Shown here one piece after another: positions 25,623 through 33,646 of a stretch of 38,833 nt of DNA. Under the pieces are notes generated by a model. The model made no database searches and was not told the origin of the DNA. It was given only the letters and a program-made list of their open reading frames with translations. Made by a program: the position numbers and the translations under genes. Origin of the DNA: Spirochaetales bacterium (GTDB taxonomy: Bacteria > Spirochaetota > Spirochaetia > Treponematales > Treponemataceae); assembly GCA_028725265.1 (NCBI GenBank), contig JAQYSN010000205.1, positions 1 to 38,833 on the forward strand, given 5' to 3'. Position 1 is the first letter of the stretch. Every line of letters starts with the position of its first letter.

Positions 25623-26957
25623 TGGGATTCTTCCTCCACGATTTATAAAATCTGCACAACTGAATCGATTTACGCTCATAATTGGGGCACCACCGAGTAA
25701 TCCACCAAATTCAGCCCATTCCCCCTCTTTTTTGCCGATTACAGGAATAAGTCGTACAGCCGTCGTCTTGTTATTTACCATACCGATGGCAAACTCATCA
25801 GCCATGATTCCGCTAAGAGTTGTTGCTGGAGTGTCACCAGGAACAGCAATCATATCCAATCCGACCGAACAAACCGTCGTCATTGCTTCAAGTTTTTCAA
25901 GCGAGATAGATCCCTGTTTTACGGCATTAATCATACCTTCGTCTTCACTTACAGGGATGAAAGCTCCGCTAAGACCTCCGACATTTGTCGAAGCCATAAC
26001 TCCACCTTTTTTTACCATATCCGTAAGCATAGCAAGAGCTGCCGTAGTTCCAGGGCATCCTGCACCTTCAAGACCACATTCTTCAAGGATTCGGGCAACG
26101 CTATCTCCAACTGCCGGAGTAGGCGCAAGACTCAAATCGAGGATACCAAAATCTACACCAAGCCTAGATGCAGCTTCGCTTCCAACAAGCTGACCCATAC
26201 GAGTAATCTTAAAAGCCATCTTTTTGATACCATCAGCAAGGACGTTGATTGGCTGACCTTTATATTCACGAGCAGCGGCCAAAATTACGCCAGGGCCTGA
26301 AACACCAACGTTGATTACACAATCACCTTCTCCTGGACCATGAAAAGCACCTGCCATAAACGGATTATCCTCTGGAGCGTTGCAGAAAACAACGAGTTTC
26401 GAACAACCAAGACTATCACGGTCTGCAGTTGCTTCTGCAGTTTTCCTGATAGTTTCTCCCATCAATTTTACAGCATCCATATTGATTCCGCTTTTTGTAG
26501 AACCCACGTTCACGCTTGAACAAACAAAATCCGTGGTTGCAAGGGCTTCTGGAATTGAATCAATCAAAATCCTATCAGCAGGTGTAATTCCTTTTTGAAC
26601 TAGGGCACTAAAACCACCTATGAAATTCACACCCAATTCTTTTGCACATCTGTCGAGAGTTTTTATATAAGGAACATATGTTTTTGCTTCACTAGCACCG
26701 GCAACAAGAGCAATCGGAGTTACAGAAATACGTTTATTGATAATTGGAACACCAAATTCTTTTTCGATATCCTGCCCAACCTTAACAAGATTGCCGGCCT
26801 TTTTCATTATTTTATCGTAAATCTTATCGCAAGCCGTTTTGCTATCCGCACAGGCACAATCCAAAAGAGAAATCCCCATCGTAATGCATCGGATATCAAG
26901 CTTTTGGCTCATAAACATCTTTACTGTCTCTTGTACTTCAACCGGTGAAAAAATCAT
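25596..26957 (-). CDS. UPF0210 / PFL-family protein (DUF711)
   Basis: This 453-residue protein is typical of the widely conserved but uncharacterised UPF0210 family. It shows the standard opening ([13 protein letters not shown] then [15 protein letters not shown]), [47 protein letters not shown], and the [13 protein letters not shown] and [10 protein letters not shown] segments near the end. The fold is related to the glycyl-radical/PFL-like barrel group by annotation, but no biochemical activity is established. In many Firmicutes it is paired with a small ACT-domain protein; none is here. The start at 26957 is chosen for family length and for the GGAGTG site immediately upstream; an upstream in-frame ATG at 27023 is less likely. 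It diverges from the ECF S component. Confidence 0.92.
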   Translation of the reverse strand: MIFSPVEVQETVKMFMSQKLDIRCITMGISLLDCACADSKTACDKIYDKIMKKAGNLVKVGQDIEKEFGVPIINKRISVTPIALVAGASEAKTYVPYIKTLDRCAKELGVNFIGGFSALVQKGITPADRILIDSIPEALATTDFVCSSVNVGSTKSGINMDAVKLMGETIRKTAEATADRDSLGCSKLVVFCNAPEDNPFMAGAFHGPGEGDCVINVGVSGPGVILAAAREYKGQPINVLADGIKKMAFKITRMGQLVGSEAASRLGVDFGILDLSLAPTPAVGDSVARILEECGLEGAGCPGTTAALAMLTDMVKKGGVMASTNVGGLSGAFIPVSEDEGMINAVKQGSISLEKLEAMTTVCSVGLDMIAVPGDTPATTLSGIMADEFAIGMVNNKTTAVRLIPVIGKKEGEWAEFGGLLGGAPIMSVNRFSCADFINRGGRIPAPIHSFRN

Positions 26958-27065
26958 AATCACTCCAAAAATTTTTATATTAACAGTATAGTCTTTTTTG
27001 TCGAGTTGTGCTAGATTGGTCAAGATTTTAGGTTTGACTCTATCAAGCCAATCGAGGTCTACTTA

Positions 27066-27704
27066 ATGAAAACAAACAAACAAAATTTAACTTTCAAAAT
27101 TGCCGTTACAGCAAGTCTTAGTGCACTCATCATCATCATGGGTCTTACTCACATCGGTTTTATTCCATGGTTCTCTGGAGCCGCTATAACAATTATTCAA
27201 ATTCCAGTTTTTCTCGTCGCAATGCTTTGTGGTTGGCTTCCTGGCCTTATTTCAGGCATCATTTTTGGTGTGTTCAGCTTAATTGTAGCAGCAACAGCCC
27301 CTACTGGCGGACTTGATGCTTTCTTTGTAAATCCGTTGATTTCAGTTCTCCCTCGTGCCTTAATGGGTATCTGCTCGGGATTTATTTTCCTCGGTTTTTC
27401 TAAAATTCCAAAATTTCCTAAAGTCGTGAATTTCGCAATTACAGGATTTCTTGGTTCCTTCCTCAACACTATCTTCGTTCTTGGGGCTTTGTGGATTGCA
27501 AAAGCCATCGATTTCAAATTGTTGCTCACAGTTACAGTTTCAAATGGTCTTTTGGAGGCAGCCGCAAGTGCAATCATCTGTACAGCCGTTATGTCATTGA
27601 TAATGATTCCAAAACGAAAATCAAAGTTCGCAGATGAAAAATTTGCAGATGAAAAAACTGATGAAACTGATGTAGTTGAAGAAGATACAGAAAAACAAGA
27701 TTAA
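27066..27704 (+). CDS. ECF transporter S component
   Basis: The 212-residue membrane protein has six predicted helices. The pattern LSALIIIMGLTHIGFIPWFSG, PVFLVAMLCGWLPGLISGIIFGVFSL and NPLISVLPRALMGICSG belongs to the ECF_trnsprt substrate-capture family (pantothenate/folate-like branch; the ligand is not certain). The tail after residue 185 is charged and contains a KFADEKFADEK repeat. The S component needs an EcfAA'T module, and the fused one at 19376-21634 is the only candidate seen. A GAGGT site precedes the ATG. It diverges from the UPF0210 gene. No riboswitch was recognised in the short leader. Confidence 0.88.
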   Translation: MKTNKQNLTFKIAVTASLSALIIIMGLTHIGFIPWFSGAAITIIQIPVFLVAMLCGWLPGLISGIIFGVFSLIVAATAPTGGLDAFFVNPLISVLPRALMGICSGFIFLGFSKIPKFPKVVNFAITGFLGSFLNTIFVLGALWIAKAIDFKLLLTVTVSNGLLEAAASAIICTAVMSLIMIPKRKSKFADEKFADEKTDETDVVEEDTEKQD

Positions 27705-27718
27705 TTATACCTTGCTAT

Positions 27719-27820
27719 GGGGATGACCAATAAGTTCAAAAAGTGTATTTAATTGCAATACAAGAGATTGCCGTGTCGAGCACGGCAATGACTCATACTT
27801 ATTGGACGGCCCCTTTTTTT
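27719..27820 (+). terminator. Branched inverted-repeat element ending in a T-run
   Basis: Outer arms GGGG (27719-27722) with CCCC (27810-27813) and CCAATAAGT (27727-27735) with ACTTATTGG (27797-27805) enclose two smaller hairpins. These are TGTATT/AATACA and the perfect ATTGCCGTG (27767-27775) with CACGGCAAT (27781-27789). Seven T follow at 27814-27820. The inner GATTGCCG...CGGCAATGAC core resembles dispersed REP-type palindromes found in many bacteria. It lies between convergent genes and likely ends the ECF S transcript. Confidence 0.6.
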
Positions 27821-27827
27821 ATGCGCT

Positions 27828-29261
27828 CTACTTTCCTACACAGAAATTAGCAAAAATATTTCCAAGGATGTCTTCAGGAGTTACCTCGCCTGTAATCTCG
27901 CTCAAAAAGGAAAGCGTGTCTTCAAGATCCTGAACAACAGCATCAAGCGAAATGTCTTCTCCAAAATCTAGACTTGTGCCATGCGCTACTTCCAACGCGT
28001 GATTTACAGAGTCAAGCGCATCGTCAACGGCTAGTTTTTGACGCTCGCTTCCAAGACCTGCCTGTTCCCGTTCTGTTGATGTCATATTTTCTGAAATCAA
28101 AACATTCTTTACGGTTTGAATTAATGCTGAAACGCCTTGTCCTGTTTTAGCACTAATTCTGACAAATTTGTCATATTTAGATATGTCATAATTGACATTA
28201 TCGTCATGATTTAATTCCATTTTGTCAACTTTATTCAAAACCTTGACAACAGGAACGGTTTTTTCTACCTGTTCGATGAATAACTCATCCTCTGAATTGT
28301 CAAAGTTTTTATCTGTAATGCTGCTTCCGTCCACAAGATAAATTATGACATCTGCATCTTTTGTCAAATCACGCGTCATTTCGACACCACGTTTTTCAAC
28401 GACATCATCCGTTTCACGAAGACCTGCCGTATCAAACAAGCGTGCAGGAATACCGTCAAAACTAACCCAGCTTTCAATCCAGTCTCGGGTCGTTCCCTCG
28501 ACGTCGCTGACAATTGCACGCTCTTCTTTTAAAAGTGCATTGAAAAGACTCGACTTTCCAGCATTGGTTTTACCGCACAAAATGACGCGTGCTCCATCCT
28601 GATAAAGCTTTTGACTCTTCCAGCTTTCAGAAAGAGCCTTCAGTTTTTCTTGGGCAAGACGGAGTTTTGAGTCATCAAAAGTATCCGAAAAGTTTTCCTC
28701 ATCTTCTGGATATTCGATTTCAACTTCGATGGCACCAATTGTTGAGATAATAAGTTCTTTTATATTGAAGATTTCTTGTGAAAGATTGCCGGCAAGACGA
28801 CCAAGGGCCAAGCCACGGCTAGCATCAGTTTTACTTTCGATGATTTCGCGAACAGCCTCTGCTTTGGTCAAATCGGTTTTGCCGTTAACAAAAGCACGGA
28901 AGGTGTATTCTCCGCGTTCAGCCTGCCTGAATCCGTTTTTCAAAAGCAAGCTAAACACGGAAGTAACAGGTTTTATACCGCCGTGGCAACTAATTTCAGC
29001 CATTTCTTCGCCAGTATAACTTTTAGGCTGGCGAAATACACTGACCAAAACCTCATCCACACGGACTTTTCCTGCGGGATCTACAATCCAGCCATAGACT
29101 ATTGTGTTTCCCTGGGCCTCATTCAAGGCTTTTGGACGAGAAAACACCTTGCTCAAAAGTTCGATGCATCCTTTTCCTGAAACACGAATGATTGCCAAAG
29201 CACTCGGTGCAATCGCCGTAGCAATAGCCGCGATAGGTTCTTCTGGATTGTAGCCTTTCAT
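27828..29261 (-). CDS. mnmE: tRNA modification GTPase MnmE
   Basis: The 477-residue GTPase, with MnmG, installs the (carboxymethyl)aminomethyl group on U34 of certain tRNAs. The N-terminal folate-binding domain starts EEPIAAIATAIAPSALAIIRVSG and has SCHGG and GEYTFRAFVNGKTDLTKAEAV. The inserted G domain has the P-loop GKTNAGKSS at 230-238, DTAGLR (G3) and NKVDKM (G4). The C-terminus is FCVGK with the conserved cysteine at 474. Its ATG abuts the stop of the PAP2 gene, so the two are co-expressed. mnmG is not in the window. Confidence 0.97.
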   Translation of the reverse strand: MKGYNPEEPIAAIATAIAPSALAIIRVSGKGCIELLSKVFSRPKALNEAQGNTIVYGWIVDPAGKVRVDEVLVSVFRQPKSYTGEEMAEISCHGGIKPVTSVFSLLLKNGFRQAERGEYTFRAFVNGKTDLTKAEAVREIIESKTDASRGLALGRLAGNLSQEIFNIKELIISTIGAIEVEIEYPEDEENFSDTFDDSKLRLAQEKLKALSESWKSQKLYQDGARVILCGKTNAGKSSLFNALLKEERAIVSDVEGTTRDWIESWVSFDGIPARLFDTAGLRETDDVVEKRGVEMTRDLTKDADVIIYLVDGSSITDKNFDNSEDELFIEQVEKTVPVVKVLNKVDKMELNHDDNVNYDISKYDKFVRISAKTGQGVSALIQTVKNVLISENMTSTEREQAGLGSERQKLAVDDALDSVNHALEVAHGTSLDFGEDISLDAVVQDLEDTLSFLSEITGEVTPEDILGNIFANFCVGK

Positions 29262-30257
29262 TTATTTGTTTTCCCCGTCTTCAGGTTCGCCAAGCTTACA
29301 AAGCCTGAAAAGCCATGGGCAAACAAACGTGATGAAAAATCCTGAAAGACCGTATCTTATGAATCGGCACAACTGTCCCCATGGTTCTTCTTTTCCAGGA
29401 AATACCATCTTTAATCCAAGATAAATAACTCCGATTACAAAAGCACCGAAACCAAGCCTAAGAAGTTTCTGCCACCATTTGCCTTTTGAAGCATCAAATT
29501 TTTTACCGTTATCCATCAAGATATAGCCAACTATAAAGCCGAAAAATGCACCCGCCATCGATGTATCTTCAGGGCACAAAAAGTTCAAAATCACCGTAAT
29601 TACTGCAATGACCAAGATTCTGTAGATTTTATTGAGCTTGTTGAAAAGTGCCGATATTTTGTTACTAAAAAGCAGGCATCCAATAGAAAAAATATAACCA
29701 ATTCCAAGACCCATCAATACATCAGTTGGATAATGAACACCAAGATAGTTCCTTGAAATAGCAACCAAACATGGAAGCAAAACTGCAAGAAGGATTTTCC
29801 AGATTTTTTTCCATTTCATATCGGCAGCAAACAAAGGCCAAAAGGCTGAAGCACACTGCGAATGTCCCGACGGAGTAGAATATCCGCTTTCTTCAACACG
29901 GAAAACCGGTGAATCGGCGTAAATAGATTTTCCAGTAGCAGGATCAATCATTTCACCTGGTTTGTAAGTAGCTGGATCGAAACTGCTCGAACTATACTGA
30001 TATGGCCTAGGAGCTTTCAAAACGCCCTTTATAGCACCATTGATTGAACAAGAAAGAAGGACCGTCGTTCCGATTTTCATACCCTTATGCATGTTGATGC
30101 ACCAACAATACAAAAGCAAAATGAAAAGATAAATTGGTGTATTAAAAACATAATGTAAAAGTAAAGCCAACCAATCCAATGGTTTACAACTGATTTTTTG
30201 CAATCCCTGAATAAAAGTAATTCCCCAATCCCAGATTGATGTCCATGCAGAATCCAT
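29262..30257 (-). CDS. PAP2-family membrane phosphatase
   Basis: The 331-residue protein has about eight hydrophobic helices and all three acid-phosphatase motifs: KGVLKAPRPY (K-x6-RP), STPSGHSQ (PSGH) and SRNYLGVHYPTDVLMG (SR-x5-H-x3-D with the catalytic His). The active site would face the periplasmic side. Substrates in this family include phosphatidate, undecaprenyl pyrophosphate and phosphatidylglycerol phosphate, and no choice is possible here. A GGGAG site precedes the ATG, and a clear promoter lies upstream. Translation of mnmE starts right after its stop. Confidence 0.92.
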   Translation of the reverse strand: MDSAWTSIWDWGITFIQGLQKISCKPLDWLALLLHYVFNTPIYLFILLLYCWCINMHKGMKIGTTVLLSCSINGAIKGVLKAPRPYQYSSSSFDPATYKPGEMIDPATGKSIYADSPVFRVEESGYSTPSGHSQCASAFWPLFAADMKWKKIWKILLAVLLPCLVAISRNYLGVHYPTDVLMGLGIGYIFSIGCLLFSNKISALFNKLNKIYRILVIAVITVILNFLCPEDTSMAGAFFGFIVGYILMDNGKKFDASKGKWWQKLLRLGFGAFVIGVIYLGLKMVFPGKEEPWGQLCRFIRYGLSGFFITFVCPWLFRLCKLGEPEDGENK

Positions 30258-30289
30258 AAAAACTCCCTATTTATTTGTAAATATTTTCT

Positions 30290-30318
30290 ATCTTATCACT
30301 TTTTTTGATTCACTGCAA
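30290..30318 (-). promoter_or_regulatory. Promoter of the PAP2-mnmE operon
   Basis: On the minus strand TTGCAG (30318-30313), a 17-base spacer and TAAGAT (30295-30290) form a good promoter. Its -35 box is part of the palindrome TGCAAATTTTTGCA (30314-30327), whose other half is TTGCAT (30323-30328). That TTGCAT could serve as -35 of the divergent oxidase gene with TAGTCT (30346-30351) as -10. Confidence 0.55.
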
Positions 30319-30370
30319 ATTTTTGCATGGTTACTCGACTATCCATAGTCTTTCATGCTAAATTTTATAT

Positions 30371-31264
30371 ATGAATTGTCACGCTTGCCCTATCTGCAAC
30401 GGATACGGCTGTATCGGAGAACTGCCGGGTATGGGCGGTTTTGCTAACAACATCAACTTTCAAAACAACGTCGAAGGCTGGAATCAGCTAGCCTATGAAA
30501 AAGGCTTTCCACAAAATGACCTTACCGATTATAAAGCAGGCATCGTTAACTTACCGAATCTGAAGGACTATCCTGTCCGACTTGGGCCTATGACAGGCGG
30601 AGTCGAAAATGTTGGCTATAGCAACGAAAAGCAATTTTATTTTGATATGATTTCATTTGCCTCATCAAAGGGCATCTCACTTTCAATAGGAGACGGATGT
30701 CCTGACTGCAAACTTCAATATGGAATCGAGGCTGTAAAAAACCTGACAACTTCTGCGTCAACCTCGCCTTCTGCTGCCGTTTTTATCAAACCATATCCAG
30801 ACGAAAAAATCCTTGAACGCGCAAACTGGGCAATGTCTGCCGGTATTGCAAGTCACATCGGAATTGACATAGATTCCTACAATATCTTAACAATGAGAAA
30901 TCAAGTAAAACTCGAAAGAAAATCTGACAAACAACTTGTCATGATTAAGGATGTCATAAATAAAAAATATGACAAACCTTTCATAATTAAAGGTGTTTTT
31001 ACAAAATATGACATCGATATTGTCAAGTTTGTAAAACCTGACATCGTTTTTATCTCAAATCATGGTGGAAGAGTTGAAAACAGAATCGGAAGCACCGCAG
31101 AATTTCTTGCCGAAAATGCTGACACCTTAAAAAATTATTGTAGCGAAATTTGGGTGGATGGCGGCATCCGTACCGAAAAAGATATCAAACTTGCACTAGC
31201 ACTCGGAGCAAGCCAAGTTTTGTTAGGAAGGCCTGTCATAACTGCAATGGCAAAAGAAATATAA
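30371..31264 (+). CDS. FMN-dependent alpha-hydroxy-acid oxidising family protein
   Basis: The 297-residue TIM-barrel flavoprotein belongs to the FMN_dh / lactate-oxidase-like family. The N-terminal CHACPICNGYGC cysteine-rich stretch leading to LPGMGG is typical of the anaerobe branch. Barrel motifs include RLGPMTGG, FIIKGVF, the active-site SNHGGR (catalytic His and the substrate-binding Arg) and EIWVDGGIRTEKDIKLALALGASQVLLGRPV (FMN phosphate site). It is shorter than plant glycolate oxidase (about 370), as usual for this branch. In an anaerobe the true electron acceptor and substrate are unclear. It lacks a ribosome-binding site. Directly downstream, an AAGGGGAG site leads into the chimeric pseudogene, which was therefore once the next gene of this operon. 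Confidence 0.87.
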   Translation: MNCHACPICNGYGCIGELPGMGGFANNINFQNNVEGWNQLAYEKGFPQNDLTDYKAGIVNLPNLKDYPVRLGPMTGGVENVGYSNEKQFYFDMISFASSKGISLSIGDGCPDCKLQYGIEAVKNLTTSASTSPSAAVFIKPYPDEKILERANWAMSAGIASHIGIDIDSYNILTMRNQVKLERKSDKQLVMIKDVINKKYDKPFIIKGVFTKYDIDIVKFVKPDIVFISNHGGRVENRIGSTAEFLAENADTLKNYCSEIWVDGGIRTEKDIKLALALGASQVLLGRPVITAMAKEI

Positions 31265-31280
31265 TTTTCAAGGGGAGTTC

Positions 31281-31397
31281 ATGGCTACAACAACAGACGA
31301 CAAAAAAATTATTTAGTCTATGGATCGCGTGTCGCGTTCATACGGCACAAAAACAGTCCTAAAAGACGTGAGCATTTCATAGTATTCTGGAGCAAAA
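31281..31397 (+). repeat. Direct partial duplication of the ettA 5' end (other copy 33998-34114)
   Basis: Identity starts exactly at the ATG and ends in the codons GGA-GCn-AAA; sequences upstream of the two ATGs are unrelated. Both copies are on the plus strand and bracket 2.7 kb holding the toxin-antitoxin pair, two unknown genes and an XRE regulator. Confidence 0.85.
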
Positions 31398-31700
31398 GCC
31401 GCCGTCAGCAATTTTACCGAATGACTTGCCGTTCACTTTGCGCCGAGCGGAATCAGGGTCAATGCAATTGCACCAGGATTTTTCGTAACTGACCAAAACC
31501 GTTCTCTTTTGTTTAATAGCGATGGAACGCCAACCGCCCGCACGGAAAAAATCCTCAAGGCAACCCCGATGGCTCGTTTCGGAAAAGTCGAAGAATTGCT
31601 CGGAGCCGTAAATCTGTTGATTGATGACAAGGCTGCAAGTTTTATAACTGGCGTCGTACTTCCGATAGACGGCGGCTTTAACGCATACAGCGGCGTGTGA
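31281..31700 (+). pseudogene. Chimeric pseudogene: ettA 5' end joined in frame to the 3' half of a short-chain dehydrogenase gene
   Basis: A good AAGGGGAG site precedes ATG 31281. The first 39 codons match the start of the intact ettA at 33998-34114, with about 15 differences in 117 bases, seven of them synonymous. From the shared motif Y-S-GAK at 31383-31397 the same frame becomes the C-terminal part of an SDR enzyme: AAVSNFTE, AVHFAPSGIRVNAIAPGFFV, ARTEKILKATPMARFG and FITGVVLPIDGGF, the type of D-mannonate/fructuronate oxidoreductases. Three in-frame stops kill it: TAG at 31314 and TAG at 31380 (both at ettA Tyr codons) and TGA at 31422 (a Trp position in the SDR). The frame ends at TGA 31698-31700. 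There is no intact SDR gene in the window. Confidence 0.85.
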
Positions 31701-31713
31701 AAAGGGTTAACTT

Positions 31714-31941
31714 TTAAGCAGCAGTTGCAAAATTAACAACAGAAAGTTCCTGCAAATGCTGTTTTGCAGAAGCAATAATTTCTTCAAGCTTTTTTACAAC
31801 ATTACCTGTAAAATGAATTTCATCACACGTTTCACATTTATAGCAAGGGATATTTCGAATTACAAGAACACCACCTTCTAATTCTATTGCTTCTGTAGTT
31901 GTACTTTCATAAGTTTCGTGACCACATCGTATACATTTCAT
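31714..31941 (-). CDS. YgiT/MqsA-type zinc-finger antitoxin
   Basis: The 75-residue protein begins MKCIRCGHETYES and continues to IPCYKCETCDEIHF, giving two CxxC pairs (Cys3/6 and a later CYKCETC group) that would bind one zinc ion, followed by a predicted helix (VVKKLEEIIASAKQHL). This is the YgiT-type zinc-finger module of MqsA antitoxins, here without a full C-terminal DNA-binding HTH domain. Its ATG overlaps the stop of the DUF4258 gene by four bases (ATGA). The order toxin then antitoxin matches MqsRA-like and DUF4258 pairs. Any autoregulation is inference. Confidence 0.82.
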   Translation of the reverse strand: MKCIRCGHETYESTTTEAIELEGGVLVIRNIPCYKCETCDEIHFTGNVVKKLEEIIASAKQHLQELSVVNFATAA

Positions 31942-32258
31942 TTTTCAGCCCCCTTTCGTGTTTTTAAATCTGCTTCCCATTTATCAGAAGTTGGAATATA
32001 CGCTGTTATCAAATATATTTTTTCTTCATTCATACTGACAACAACATGTATATATTCATTTTTAACAGAAATTCCCAATATTAGACAACTCGGAAACGGA
32101 AAATCGTCTGGATACTGTTCAATAATTTCGCCATTATCAATAGCATTCATTACATCATCAACTGAAATATTTCTTTCATTCAAACGAAGTTGACCATGTA
32201 AAGAAATAATGATGTTTTCACTTTTATTGTTTTTTCTAAAATCTTCGATTGTATACAA
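31938..32258 (-). CDS. DUF4258-domain toxin-like protein
   Basis: The 106-residue product (TTG start) reads MYTIEDFRKN, then HGQLRLNERNISVDDVMNAIDNGEIIEQYPDDFPFPSCLILG and HVVVSMNEEKIYLITAYIP...W, the DUF4258 pattern. DUF4258 proteins are paired with zinc-finger antitoxins and resemble RelE/MqsR-type RNases in fold predictions; RNase activity is not shown. The TTG at 32258 is chosen over a longer frame beginning at 32291 because a TATAAT box at 32282-32277 lies inside that extension and AGAGG (32268-32264) precedes the TTG by five bases. It overlaps the antitoxin by four bases. The gene opens the minus-strand pair, with weaker base composition than the housekeeping neighbours. Confidence 0.82.
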   Translation of the reverse strand: MYTIEDFRKNNKSENIIISLHGQLRLNERNISVDDVMNAIDNGEIIEQYPDDFPFPSCLILGISVKNEYIHVVVSMNEEKIYLITAYIPTSDKWEADLKTRKGAEK

Positions 32259-32276
32259 AGCAACCTCTTTAGTCTT

Positions 32277-32282
32277 ATTATA
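32277..32282 (-). promoter_or_regulatory. -10 box of the toxin-antitoxin operon
   Basis: TATAAT on the minus strand lies 18 bases before the proposed TTG start. The transcript would begin near 32270, just before the AGAGG site. The -35 box is not clear. An inverted repeat TTTTAGA/TCTAAAA (32347-32367) upstream overlaps the end of the preceding gene. Confidence 0.5.
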
Positions 32283-32361
32283 CCACAACAAATGGGAAAA
32301 ATCTAAACAATAAAGTCTTTCAGCTGTAAATCCATGGCGTGATCAATTTTAGATAGGGTTT

Positions 32362-32721
32362 CTAAAAATTATAGCGAATAGGATTTTGTCCCCAGTTTTG
32401 AAATTCGACTGGCAAAGCTTTATTGAGATAGTTTTCTTTTACACTGGCTGGAGCTTCTTCAAAATCAAAAGCTTTTCTAATCCCTTTGAAACCAGGATAA
32501 CAAGAACCATCATCAGATTCATCATTATATCCTTTTACTTTGTAAACACCTCTGACAATATCATCTATTATAGCAAAAGCGTAATCTGCAGATAATACTT
32601 TTTGTGCTGAAGCCACCCACCATTTCCTAGAAGCTTCTTTTATAGAACCTCGAGCTTTAACTACATCTTCATGTGTCCTAAACATTACAACGCTATCTTT
32701 GATTTCTTTAATTGTTTCCAT
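32362..32721 (-). CDS. Uncharacterised 119-residue protein
   Basis: The product is soluble, without a signal peptide. Its centre reads ASRKWWVASAQKVLSADYAFAIIDDIVRGVYKV, followed by a Gly-Phe-Lys-Gly segment and the ending NWGQNPIRYNF. That layout (a 'W...A..ADYAFAI..G/DIVRGVYKV' strand pair) recalls small beta-rich accessory domains found alone or attached to restriction-type and nuclease proteins, but I cannot name a family. A GAGGA site precedes its ATG. The gene overlaps the upstream lipoprotein gene by 14 bases, so both come from one transcript. It sits in the accessory pocket between the toxin gene and the XRE regulator. Confidence 0.65.
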   Translation of the reverse strand: METIKEIKDSVVMFRTHEDVVKARGSIKEASRKWWVASAQKVLSADYAFAIIDDIVRGVYKVKGYNDESDDGSCYPGFKGIRKAFDFEEAPASVKENYLNKALPVEFQNWGQNPIRYNF

Positions 32722-33574
32722 CCAAATCTTCCTCAGTTTCTACTTTAATAATTTTTCCATCTTTTACATGTGCACAAATTGTTATACCTTTTGTTGAATG
32801 TTCCAAATCATATCCATTGGCTTTGTAATAATTCCATAAATTATCAAATTCTTTTTGTGTTATAATTTCTTTCCTTTCGTTATAATAAATATCATATACA
32901 AATTTATAAGATAAATAATGTTTTTCAGTTTCACGTTCCTCTTTTTCAACAATATCAACGCTATACAAATTATAAGAACTTACAACTGCATTTCTATAAT
33001 TACGAAAACGCCCTCCTGTAGTAATTATATCTGGAAAAACAGTTTGCTTCGTTTTTATTGAAGCAAGTAAATATGTATCGCCAACTTTACTTTTAGAAAA
33101 AGCTATGTTTCTTTCATCAATATCATAACATCTTGAATTATTAACTAGTTTATAAAAATAATTTATATTATTATTTATTGAAGGATTGTCATTATTATGA
33201 TCTATAACATCATTGCCGAAAGCATCATAACGATGATGATAATGATCTTTATAACCTATACATTTACAACCATCCCCAAATTCAGTAAAAGAAAACGATA
33301 CAATATTACTCATTTGTTCTTGTTTATATTTAATAATGTTTGTTTTAGAAAATTCATAAACTATATATTCATTGCTACAAAAAAATGTAGAATCGTAGCC
33401 CTCTTCAGGTTCACAAATTTCGATTTCTGAAGATTGAAAATATTTATATAAATCAGAAACCTTTCTTCCTTCGAAATAATAAGCGCCTTTCGATGCAACT
33501 CCTAAAGAAACACAACTAAAAGAATTAAATACTAAAAAAAACAAAAGTATTAGAAACGAAATTTTTTTAGACAA
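32708..33574 (-). CDS. Predicted lipoprotein of unknown function
   Basis: Using the TTG at 33574, seven bases after GGAGG, the 288-residue protein starts MSKKISFLILLFFLVFNSFSC, a lipoprotein signal with lipobox FSC and lipidated Cys at about 21. A longer frame beginning with a TTG at 33598 has no supporting ribosome-binding site and would bury the GGAGG in codons. The mature part is rich in Tyr, Asn, Asp and Lys, with an HYHHRYDAFGND stretch and an ending acidic tail. No family is recognised. Base composition is AT-rich, unlike the flanking core genes, suggesting acquisition. It has its own promoter divergent from the XRE gene and overlaps the 119-residue gene. Confidence 0.7.
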   Translation of the reverse strand: MSKKISFLILLFFLVFNSFSCVSLGVASKGAYYFEGRKVSDLYKYFQSSEIEICEPEEGYDSTFFCSNEYIVYEFSKTNIIKYKQEQMSNIVSFSFTEFGDGCKCIGYKDHYHHRYDAFGNDVIDHNNDNPSINNNINYFYKLVNNSRCYDIDERNIAFSKSKVGDTYLLASIKTKQTVFPDIITTGGRFRNYRNAVVSSYNLYSVDIVEKEERETEKHYLSYKFVYDIYYNERKEIITQKEFDNLWNYYKANGYDLEHSTKGITICAHVKDGKIIKVETEEDLDGNN

Positions 33575-33603
33575 TCTTCTTCCTCCGTTCTTAGTCAAAT
33601 TTT

Positions 33604-33631
33604 ATTGTACTTTGTATTTTTAACAAGTCAA
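33604..33631 (-). promoter_or_regulatory. Promoter of the lipoprotein gene
   Basis: On the minus strand TTGACT (33631-33626), a 16-base spacer and TACAAT (33609-33604) precede the GGAGG site. The region is shared with the divergent XRE gene, whose -10 TATACA is at 33640-33645. Confidence 0.6.
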
Positions 33632-33646
33632 GCACTTTTTATACAA

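Noticed and set aside
26958-27023. Earlier ATG for the UPF0210 gene
   Set aside because: The extension matches no family start, and GGAGTG is placed for the ATG at 26957.
27000-27065. Riboswitch in the leader of the ECF S component
   Set aside because: The leader is short and shows only a weak GATTGG/CCAATC pairing; no known vitamin riboswitch core was recognised.
31314-31382. Pyrrolysine or amber recoding to read through the two TAG codons of the chimera
   Set aside because: No suppressor tRNA is visible, other genes in the window end normally in TAG, and a TGA follows in the same frame.
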